Translations under genes and position numbers: made by a program | Part shown: positions 12,026 to 18,107 of the stretch, piece after piece | Position numbering within the stretch: the first letter of the stretch is position 1 | Layout of the letters: each line of letters starts with the position of its first letter | The notes under the pieces: model-generated | Databases searched by the model: none | The model's input: the letters and a program-made list of their open reading frames with translations, nothing else | Told to the model about the DNA's origin: nothing | Source of the DNA: CAYMDS01 sp964576705 | GTDB taxonomy: Bacteria > Patescibacteriota > Microgenomatia > Levybacterales > UBA12049 | Direction: 5' to 3' | DNA: 18,107 nt | NCBI GenBank assembly: GCA_964576705.1 | Contig: CAZNVI010000017.1 | Span: 1-18,107 of the forward strand

Positions 12026-14963
12026 AATTCAAATGCGAAAATATTTACATGATTTTAAAAATCTAAAAGGCCAATCTTTGGTCGAAATTTTGTTGGCAAT
12101 CGCACTGGCAGCTCTAATACTTCCCGGAATTGCTGTTGGTATATTTGCTTCAAGATCAGGCGTTGCTCAGCAGAAAGAACGATTTTTAGGCACAGCGATG
12201 ATGGAAGAAGCACAGAGTGCTGTTCGAAGCGTCAGGGAAAAAGGATGGACTACATTTGCCCTAAATGGTACATATCATCCTGTTATTTCAGGAACCACTT
12301 GGTCTTTAGCCGATGGTCCTGAAACCATAAATGGTTTTACAAGACAGGTTGTGATATCGGATGTTAATCGTGAGAATGGAACTATAGTTGCTACAGGTGG
12401 CACCTTAGATCCTTCCACTAAAAAAGTCGATATATCTATTTCATGGCTTCTTCCTATTCCTTCAACGATGTCATCAACGATTTTTCTTACAAGGTATCTT
12501 GATAACTTATCGTTTGTCCAGACGACTTTGGCTGAATTTAACTCAGATACGAAAGCAAATGTAGATATCACAAATACAGCCGGAGGTGAAGTAACTCTTG
12601 GCTTGAATACGAGAGCTAAATGGTGTGAGCCCTCTTTCTCATCTTCAACTATTGATTTGCCCGATGGACCACCAGTAGCAGTTTCTGCTCGGGCAAATTC
12701 ATCGACCTCTTTACCGAATGATGTTTTTGTCGGTACATCACCTACAGCTACTGAATCTGTAAAATTGGCATATGTTACGGTATCGGCGAATAGCGATCCG
12801 CCTGTTTCCACTCTCCAGGGGACTTTCACTCTTGATCCTGCAAAGTATAGTTCAGGAGGACTGGTTCCTACGGGAATAGGATTGGATAACAGTTTTAAGA
12901 CAAATGATGTGAAATACTATACCTCCACAGCAGGTAAGCTGTATGCCTTGATTTCCACGACAAAGCCGGATAAGGAAATAATCGCGATTTTAATAGACGA
13001 TAATCTGCCCGGCAACAATGAATTTCAAGACTTTACAAATAAAATATATAAATATTGGACGTACTTTAATACTCGAATATATAATCCTAATGCAGGTTTA
13101 GATACCGGATTTCAGGATCCTTCTGCTAATGCAGCTGATACAACTTCTGCAGGAGACAATAACGGGTTTGCAACAAATTCTACTCGTGCATATACAAATA
13201 ACGCTTCTTATGCTGTCGATACAAACAGCGGTAGTGGAACGGGCACTAGTTGTACCGGAGTCGATAAAGATAAGCACCGTTATTATAATTACGATTTTTC
13301 TCTTCCAGCTGGCGCAACAATTAACGGCATAGAAGTGCGTTTGGATGCTTTAGTAGATAGCCAGGTCGGGTCGCCGCAAATGTGTGTACAGTTGTCATGG
13401 AACGGCGGAACTACATGGACGACAGTTCAAACGACTAGTATGTTGAATACTACGGAGGCTACTTATACACTTGGAAGTTCGACGGATACATGGGGTCGAA
13501 CCTGGAGTGATTCTGAATTTTCTAATACAAATTTTCGGTTGAGAGTAATAAATGTTGCCAGTAACACGTCTCGAGATTTTTCCTTAGATTGGGCAGCAGT
13601 TAAGGTTTATCATAGTCTGGGATCGACGAGTAATGATCAGGCACCTTTCGGATACGGAGGTTCGACGATGACAGTTTTAGGAGATAATGGCTATGTCGCG
13701 TCAGGAGGATATTTGTATACATTTGATCTAAGTAATATTGATAGTAAATCTTCCGGAAGCGAGCTTGATCAGCTTGGTTGTAGGATACAGCTTGACGGAT
13801 ACGATTGTTTGCCGGGAAGTGGTACAGATCGAAAATACAGTAGCGGGCAAACCGGTACGACCTGGAGTGATACGACGTCCCCTGCACATAATGACTGTTC
13901 TGACGGAGGAAATATAGAGCTATATGCTACGAATGACATACACGGTGTTCAGGTCGGTGCGAACAGTTATATCTTCTCTGCGGTGGGAGCCGGGACAAAC
14001 CCTGAATTTAATATCATAAATGTTACTAATATTCCAAATTCCAGTTCAAGTCCCAGTATTAACAATACTAGCTGCGGAAGAGTATCAGGAGGAAATTCGG
14101 GATGGAAACTGGTGGGCTCATATGACTTTAATACGGGGAGCGGAACAGAAGAAGCAGCAAATTCTGTATATTCTAAATCAGACGGAACACGCGCGTATAT
14201 ATCATCAAATGGTACATCTGACAGTAAGCAATTCTATATATTAAATACTTCAAATAAGACTAGTCCTAGTTTTCTATCTGGCTCGCCTTCATCAGGTCCA
14301 TCCAGCGGTTATTATCAAGGCGTGGGAGCTGACGGCGAGATGTATCCTAGAAGGTCGTTGACGGTCCTTAATGGTGACAGAGTGGTTTTAGTTGGAAAAG
14401 ATGGGGTCGCAAACAGTAATGATGGTAAAGAATATCAAGTACTTAACTCAAGTAACGAAGCAGCACCTGCATATTGCGGAGGCATAAATTTTAATGAAGG
14501 ATTTAATGACCTTACTTCTGTATCTGAAGCAGATGGCGAAAACTACGTTTATATGGTAGCTAACAATACATTAAATGAGTTAAAAATAGTGCAGGGCGGA
14601 CCGGATGGAACGTATTATGATACCGGTAGCATTGAATCAATTTCTGTTGACGCAGGCTACAATACTGCTTTTAATTCATATAGCTCGAATATGTCTGTGC
14701 CATCTAATACGGATATTAAATTTCAATTTGCAGGGGCTGATGCGGTATCGGGCAGCTGTACAGGAGCTGTCTTTGATTTTACCGGGCCAGATGGATCATC
14801 GAGTACATATTATACCGCAACTCAGAGCGCAATCTTTATAGGAACAGGAAGTAATGGTTATAAAAATCCTGCACGGTGTTTTCGTTATAAAGCGTATTTC
14901 ACAACCACAAATTATGATGCTACACCAATTATGAACGATATGACTATAAATTATTCCCCGTAG
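12015..14963 (+). CDS. Giant prepilin-anchored surface protein (possible pilus-tip adhesin)
   Basis: This 982-residue protein has a prepilin-type N-terminus: Gly19 then QSLVEILLAIALAALILPG, with Glu24 at +5 and a hydrophobic helix to about residue 45. A very large extracellular part follows. Residues about 46-170 look like a minor-pilin head. Residues about 365-534 form a beta-sandwich-like region with paired Cys and Trp-rich strands (CVQLSWNGGTTWTT). Residues about 545-860 contain repeated strand-rich units such as GYLYTFDLSN, NSYIFSAVG, SKQFYILNTSN and DGKEYQVLNSSN, suggestive of a beta-propeller. The last 110 residues form another beta-rich domain. Ser, Thr, Asn and Gly are abundant. A start at 12033 (MRKYLHDF) is possible and gives 976 residues. 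Tip adhesion is inferred from the architecture. The stop codon lies inside a palindromic element. Confidence 0.88.
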   Translation: MLIKIQMRKYLHDFKNLKGQSLVEILLAIALAALILPGIAVGIFASRSGVAQQKERFLGTAMMEEAQSAVRSVREKGWTTFALNGTYHPVISGTTWSLADGPETINGFTRQVVISDVNRENGTIVATGGTLDPSTKKVDISISWLLPIPSTMSSTIFLTRYLDNLSFVQTTLAEFNSDTKANVDITNTAGGEVTLGLNTRAKWCEPSFSSSTIDLPDGPPVAVSARANSSTSLPNDVFVGTSPTATESVKLAYVTVSANSDPPVSTLQGTFTLDPAKYSSGGLVPTGIGLDNSFKTNDVKYYTSTAGKLYALISTTKPDKEIIAILIDDNLPGNNEFQDFTNKIYKYWTYFNTRIYNPNAGLDTGFQDPSANAADTTSAGDNNGFATNSTRAYTNNASYAVDTNSGSGTGTSCTGVDKDKHRYYNYDFSLPAGATINGIEVRLDALVDSQVGSPQMCVQLSWNGGTTWTTVQTTSMLNTTEATYTLGSSTDTWGRTWSDSEFSNTNFRLRVINVASNTSRDFSLDWAAVKVYHSLGSTSNDQAPFGYGGSTMTVLGDNGYVASGGYLYTFDLSNIDSKSSGSELDQLGCRIQLDGYDCLPGSGTDRKYSSGQTGTTWSDTTSPAHNDCSDGGNIELYATNDIHGVQVGANSYIFSAVGAGTNPEFNIINVTNIPNSSSSPSINNTSCGRVSGGNSGWKLVGSYDFNTGSGTEEAANSVYSKSDGTRAYISSNGTSDSKQFYILNTSNKTSPSFLSGSPSSGPSSGYYQGVGADGEMYPRRSLTVLNGDRVVLVGKDGVANSNDGKEYQVLNSSNEAAPAYCGGINFNEGFNDLTSVSEADGENYVYMVANNTLNELKIVQGGPDGTYYDTGSIESISVDAGYNTAFNSYSSNMSVPSNTDIKFQFAGADAVSGSCTGAVFDFTGPDGSSSTYYTATQSAIFIGTGSNGYKNPARCFRYKAYFTTTNYDATPIMNDMTINYSP

Positions 14964-15021
14964 AACACTTACCTCATGTCGGAGGCCTCCAGCCTCGCTC
15001 GTGAGGAGCATGTCTACGGGG
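14956..15021. repeat. 66-bp palindromic element between two prepilin genes
   Basis: CCCCGTAGA (14956-14964) is repeated exactly inverted as TCTACGGGG (15013-15021). Inside are the pair CCTCA (14972-14976)/TGAGG (15002-15006) and the perfect palindrome GGAGGCCTCC (14981-14990). The block is GC-rich compared with its AT-rich surroundings. The left arm contains the stop codon of the giant prepilin gene, and the right arm ends 8 nt before the ATG of the next gene. It could be an inserted REP-like repeat or an RNA stem controlling downstream expression. No T-run follows, so it is not a standard terminator. Confidence 0.7.
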
Positions 15022-15029
15022 CAAGCACC

Positions 15030-15617
15030 ATGAAAAAATATTTTCCATTTTCCATTTATCATTTTCCTTCAAATTTTATATTCTCTAAATGGAAAATTTT
15101 TATATTTAAAAACAAATACCAAGGCGACAATAGAGGTACTACTCTTATCGAACTTTTGATCTATATCGGACTTTTGGCTATTTTTATCAGTGTTTTAACC
15201 GGATTATTTGGGACTTCTATGGACATATTTCTTTCTTCGCAATCTAATACAGGAATGGCAGTCGATTCAACTTATATATTATCCAGATTAACATATGATA
15301 TACAACGCGCTGAAACCATCTCAACTCCTTCTGACCATGGCGACAGTTCTTCTAGTCTTACGTTAGTAATAGACGGAGTTAGCCATTCGTACTCTATTAA
15401 CGGCAGCGGTGATTTGGTGTATACCAACAATCTCGGGAGTTTTAATCTTAACAGTCATACCGCAAGAGTTTCCTCTATGGTTTTTAGTAAGATAGGAAAT
15501 GCAGGGGGTGTGGAGTCAACTATAAAAGTTGATATGCTATTAACCAGTAGAGTGGTTCGGCCGAAAGGTGAAGAATCAGTTCAAATCTCAACCACCATAG
15601 CATCACACAGGAATTGA
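15030..15617 (+). CDS. Type IV prepilin/pseudopilin, GspJ/PilW-like
   Basis: The mature N-terminus is clear: Gly36 followed by TTLIELLIYIGLLAIFISVLTGLFG, with Glu41 at +5. A cytoplasmic leader of 36 residues, rich in Phe and Lys, precedes it and is long for the family. The chosen ATG (MKKYFPF) follows a weak GGGG site. An upstream in-frame ATG at 14976 would start inside the palindromic element and lengthen the leader to 54 residues, which is less likely. The leader-coding DNA contains an 11-bp inverted repeat and looks like non-coding sequence recruited into the gene. The 159-residue mature part has strands and a DIQRAETIS segment like GspJ/PilW proteins. It ends 2 nt before the next gene. 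Confidence 0.82.
   Translation: MKKYFPFSIYHFPSNFIFSKWKIFIFKNKYQGDNRGTTLIELLIYIGLLAIFISVLTGLFGTSMDIFLSSQSNTGMAVDSTYILSRLTYDIQRAETISTPSDHGDSSSSLTLVIDGVSHSYSINGSGDLVYTNNLGSFNLNSHTARVSSMVFSKIGNAGGVESTIKVDMLLTSRVVRPKGEESVQISTTIASHRN
15040..15097. repeat. 11-bp inverted repeat in the prepilin leader
   Basis: ATTTTCCATTT (15040-15050) and AAATGGAAAAT (15087-15097) are exact inverted copies, and further ATTTTCC copies lie between them. The block is translated as the Phe/Lys-rich leader. It directly follows the 66-bp palindrome, so both may belong to one inserted or expanded non-coding segment. Confidence 0.5.
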
Positions 15618-15619
15618 AT

Positions 15620-16027
15620 ATGAAGAGTTATAAATTACAATTTAACCAACTGTTCACTAATAATGGGCAGGCTCTAATTACATTGCTCTTTTATGTTATG
15701 ATTATTCTAATAATAACTACAGGAGCTGTTATGCTTATCGCCACCAACTCTCTCTCTGCCACAAAACTTCAAGAAGGAGTCCTGGCATATTCGATTGCTG
15801 AGGGTGGAGCAGAAAATGCGGTATTACGTGTGTTGCGGGATCCGAATTACACAGGGGAGTCTAATCTGATAGTGGGCGATGGGACAGCTGACATTGTAGT
15901 AACGCCGGGCAATCCGGTAACTATCATATCAACAGGTACTCTTAATAGGTTTAAACGAAAAATACAGGTAAATATGACTAGGACTTCCGGGTATTATTCA
16001 ATAGTTTCCTGGCGGGAAATAGAATAA
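15620..16027 (+). CDS. PilX/GspK-like minor prepilin
   Basis: The 135-residue protein starts with a 16-residue leader ending Asn15-Gly16, then QALITLLFYVMIILIITTGAVML, a prepilin-like hydrophobic helix. The +5 residue is Thr21 instead of the usual Glu, as in the tip pseudopilin GspK, which also lacks this Glu. The segment SIAEGGAENAVLRVLRD (58-74) is the typical PilX/GspK pattern after the helix. The ATG at 15620 is preferred over an in-frame TTG at 15614 because AGGA (15609-15612) stands 7 nt upstream. The gene follows the previous stop by 2 nt. It probably sits at the pilus tip with the other minor pilins. Confidence 0.82.
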   Translation: MKSYKLQFNQLFTNNGQALITLLFYVMIILIITTGAVMLIATNSLSATKLQEGVLAYSIAEGGAENAVLRVLRDPNYTGESNLIVGDGTADIVVTPGNPVTIISTGTLNRFKRKIQVNMTRTSGYYSIVSWREIE

Positions 16028-16039
16028 AGTATTTTATAT

Positions 16040-17302
16040 ATGATCAAAAAAAAAGGTAACGGAATTGTATACTTGGAAAGATCCAGCTTTTCGTACTTTA
16101 CGGATAATGGTACAACATTCACTTTTACATATCCTGCTGCCAGTATTAAAGAATTAGACGTTATAGATGAGCATTTGTTTACAATAGAAGCTACTAATTT
16201 TTTATCGTCGAATAAAATTGCTCCGCAAACAGTTATGATTGTCTTGTCTGCGGATATACTTTATGAAAAAGATTTTGTTTTTGAGATTCCGAATACTACT
16301 ACCAAAGAAAATCAGCAAAAAATAAAAGACGTTGATAAAAAATCAGAAGAGACCAGCCCTCAAAATCCATCTGACAATAAGGCTTCTGTAAACGTAGAAG
16401 CTCAGACAAGTCCGGATAGTTCGCCTAACCCGTCTGATCCGATTACTCCTAATACCAATCAGGGACAAGTATCGATGTCTGCGCAAGAACGTTTAGCGGT
16501 GATGCAAACATTTATAGATGTAGTTCCATTTGATGAGATAGCAAGTAAGTCTTATAAGATTGATAAGATTACTAAATTAGTAGTTACAAATAAATCATTA
16601 TATGAAGTAATGGTTAGAATCTTAAATAAACTTAATTTTATAGTAGATTCAGTAGTTCCTATAACGGTTATCCCAAAAGGGATATTAGATACACCGGTAA
16701 TTAATCAGGAAAATTCTAAGAAAATTCTAAGAAAATTTGAAAATGTAGCTGTTTTTAGCTTACTAGAAGAAAATAGCTTTGCATTAAGTCAGGCTGCGCT
16801 TTCTCCGCACGGCATAACTATGTCTACGAAAGTATCTACCAAGAGGGAATATTTGTTAATCGGAGTTTTTGGTTTACTTATATTAATATTAGGAATAGTA
16901 GTATATAGCACCTTCTTATCGCCATCTAAGGATCGTAAGATTGCGTCTGAATTCAGGGCGGTTTCGCCGACTGTCGTCATTCTGCCTACAGCTATTCCGA
17001 CACCTGTTCCAGTTTCTACAGTATCAGCGCAATTGAGTAAAGAATTCTTGCGGATTCAAATAACAGGCGGCACCACGTCGCAGGTAAATTTACTTAGACA
17101 AGATTTTATTAATAACGGCTATAAAAATATAACTCCTAGTCCGAATAATGTCCCATCCGCCGGAAGGGCTACTGTAGTGTTTTCATCATTACTTACGACA
17201 GAGATAAAGGATTCGATTCTCGAACGATTAAGACAGAGTTTTTTGAATGTGACTGCGCGAGAAGCGGAAATATCAGACGTTGATATTATCGTAAATTTAT
17301 AA
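16040..17302 (+). CDS. PilM-like domain fused to a membrane anchor and LytR_C-like domain
   Basis: The 420-residue protein has three parts. Residues 1-270 are cytoplasmic and resemble a reduced PilM actin-like protein. They include GIVYLERSSFSYF (8-20), NKIAPQTVMIVLSADILYEKDFVF (58-81), and VVPFDEIASKSYK with VVTNKSLYEVMVRILNKLNFIVDSVVPITVI (161-211), interrupted by a Ser/Pro/Asn-rich linker (85-148). A single membrane helix spans about 271-293. After a Pro-rich stretch (309-326), residues 335-420 resemble the LytR C-terminal domain: LRIQITGGTTSQVNLLRQDFINNGY, ending in SDVDIIVNL. In other systems PilM binds PilN, and PilN/PilO cross the membrane. Here one chain may do the joint work. The call rests on pattern matching by eye. 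It is the last gene of the operon. Confidence 0.7.
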   Translation: MIKKKGNGIVYLERSSFSYFTDNGTTFTFTYPAASIKELDVIDEHLFTIEATNFLSSNKIAPQTVMIVLSADILYEKDFVFEIPNTTTKENQQKIKDVDKKSEETSPQNPSDNKASVNVEAQTSPDSSPNPSDPITPNTNQGQVSMSAQERLAVMQTFIDVVPFDEIASKSYKIDKITKLVVTNKSLYEVMVRILNKLNFIVDSVVPITVIPKGILDTPVINQENSKKILRKFENVAVFSLLEENSFALSQAALSPHGITMSTKVSTKREYLLIGVFGLLILILGIVVYSTFLSPSKDRKIASEFRAVSPTVVILPTAIPTPVPVSTVSAQLSKEFLRIQITGGTTSQVNLLRQDFINNGYKNITPSPNNVPSAGRATVVFSSLLTTEIKDSILERLRQSFLNVTAREAEISDVDIIVNL

Positions 17303-17355
17303 GCATTTTTTTATTTTGCCCCACTTACACACTATTTAGTCATATTTTGATCTAC

Positions 17356-17385
17356 TTGACACTCACTCATCCGTATGTAAATAAT
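17356..17385 (+). promoter_or_regulatory. Promoter of the major pilin gene
   Basis: A perfect TTGACA -35 (17356-17361) is followed after 18 bp by AATAAT (17380-17385), five of six matches to TATAAT. This gives a leader of about 20 nt before the ATG at 17413. It is the only perfect -35 seen in the window and fits strong independent expression of a filament subunit. Confidence 0.65.
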
Positions 17386-17412
17386 AGATACAGATTACAA
17401 ACTAATAAATAT

Positions 17413-17883
17413 ATGACAACTGCAAGAAACAATAACTTAACAAAACTCCAAAAAGGTTTTACTCTTATCGAACTCTTAGTAGTTATCGGTATCCTAGCAG
17501 TCCTTCTCGCTATCACTCTTATCGCTATTAATCCAGCAAATCAATTCGCTAAAGCAAATAACACTAAAAGAAGATCAGATGTTAATGCTATCTTAAATGC
17601 AGTAAATCAGTATATGGCAGATAATAAAGGTGTACTCCCCACAGGTATCGGTACAACAGCAAGTACTATCTCAAATGCAGGTGCAGATCTATGTACAGTA
17701 CTCGTACCAAGTTACATAGCTGCTCTCCCAGTAGATCCACAAACAGGTGGCGGTACAGAAGTCACAGACTGTGGATCAGCATATGACACCAACTATGAAA
17801 TAGTTCAATCCACTGCTGATTCCAGAATCACAGTCTCTGCTCCTGGAGCTGAACTCTCTGAGTCCATAGCTGTTACTAGATAA
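17413..17883 (+). CDS. Major type IV pilin (prepilin) PilA-like
   Basis: The 156-residue prepilin has a 15-residue basic leader (MTTARNNNLTKLQKG) and the textbook mature start FTLIELLVVIGILAVLLAITL with Glu20 at +5, then NPANQFAKANNTKRRSDVNAILNAVNQYM in the alpha-1 helix. Cys94 and Cys120 may form the pilin disulfide loop around LPVDPQTGGG. The start at 17413 gives a normal leader, whereas an in-frame ATG at 17347 lies before the promoter and is rejected. Codon choice differs from neighbours: Ile is mainly ATC in the N-terminal helix and Leu often CTC or CTT, as expected for a highly expressed gene. It has its own TTGACA promoter and terminator, which suggests the main filament subunit, while the operon's prepilins are minor ones. 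Confidence 0.92.
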   Translation: MTTARNNNLTKLQKGFTLIELLVVIGILAVLLAITLIAINPANQFAKANNTKRRSDVNAILNAVNQYMADNKGVLPTGIGTTASTISNAGADLCTVLVPSYIAALPVDPQTGGGTEVTDCGSAYDTNYEIVQSTADSRITVSAPGAELSESIAVTR

Positions 17884-17903
17884 AGTATGAGTCGTCTAGA
17901 ATT

Positions 17904-17930
17904 AAAACTACGCTTTGCGTAGTTTTTTTT
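17904..17930 (+). terminator. Rho-independent terminator of the major pilin gene
   Basis: AAAACTACGC (17904-17913) pairs perfectly with GCGTAGTTTT (17917-17926) around the loop TTT, and the T-run continues to 17930. It begins 20 nt after the pilin stop codon. This is the clearest terminator in the window. Confidence 0.93.
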
Positions 17931-17983
17931 ATTTTACGATCATATTAATATCATTACTATTCCATATCTTTGGTTATAAAGAA

Positions 17984-18038
17984 GTCATTTCGAAAGATTG
18001 CCGCACTCTTCGCAAGCCTACGGACCGTTCGCGATGAC
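17984..18038. repeat. Palindromic GTCAT...ATGAC repeat element in gene-free DNA
   Basis: The 55-bp block begins GTCATTTCGAA and ends TTCGCGATGAC. These ends are inverted copies differing at two of 11 positions. The interior is GC-richer and contains CACTCTTCGCAAGCCTACGGACCG. A second half-like GTCATTCC starts at 18055. Repeats with GTCATTnCGA ends are common, non-coding interspersed elements in many bacterial genomes. The rest of 17931-18107 shows no gene or RNA that I can support. Confidence 0.55.
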
Positions 18039-18107
18039 AACTTTAAGTGACCGTGTCATTCCAAAATAGAAATGTCCGCTTTTATGTGTTCATTTAAAGG
18101 GTTTTCT

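Noticed and set aside
12275..12829. 184-codon open frame on the minus strand inside the giant prepilin gene.
   Set aside because: It lies wholly opposite a well-supported coding frame, shows no recognisable motif and has no promoter or ribosome site.
14956..15021. The 66-bp palindrome as a rho-independent terminator ending the pilus operon.
   Set aside because: No T-run follows the stem, and three more pilus genes continue downstream without another recognisable promoter.
1..18107. CRISPR array, tRNA or rRNA genes, insertion sequence or integrase.
   Set aside because: No regularly spaced repeats, tRNA-like cloverleaf, rRNA segment or transposase/integrase motif was found on either strand.

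Overview
The window looks like a piece of an AT-rich bacterial chromosome, most likely a member of the Candidate Phyla Radiation (Patescibacteria, possibly Microgenomates). That placement is an inference. It rests on the compact layout, the divergent proteins, promoters that sit directly on start codons, and a lean type IV pilus locus with an unusual PilM-like/LytR_C-like fusion. The standard code fits: TGA is a normal stop in three genes.

Positions 1-3760 hold housekeeping and DNA-damage genes. uvrB (minus) and lexA (plus) are divergent across a 226-bp spacer containing a perfect 11-bp inverted repeat, the probable LexA operator. rsmI follows lexA with its own extended -10 promoter.

Positions 3758-7904 form a tightly packed minus-strand operon of three genes, and this is the most unusual part of the window. 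The first gene is related to phosphoenolpyruvate synthase, but lacks the central phosphohistidine domain and the key residues of the catalytic barrel. The second is an enolase homologue lacking several catalytic and metal-binding residues. The third is a divergent protein with two segments that weakly resemble the dCTP deaminase/dUTPase fold. The first two would act on either side of phosphoenolpyruvate, yet both look like pseudoenzymes with intact reading frames.

Positions 7958-17302 hold a plus-strand type IV pilus operon behind one good sigma-70-type promoter. It encodes an HPt protein, a CheY-like receiver, the assembly ATPase PilB, the platform protein PilC, a GspH-like prepilin, a 982-residue prepilin-anchored surface protein, another prepilin, a PilX/GspK-like prepilin, and a PilM-like membrane protein. 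Many genes overlap or nearly touch. A 66-bp palindromic element lies exactly between the giant prepilin and the next one.

Positions 17356-17930 are a separate unit for the probable major pilin, with a TTGACA promoter, distinctive codon use and a strong terminator. The last 177 bases contain no gene but do carry a palindromic GTCAT...ATGAC repeat. Prepilin peptidase, PilT, a histidine kinase, a canonical enolase and a canonical PEP synthase are all absent and would have to lie elsewhere.
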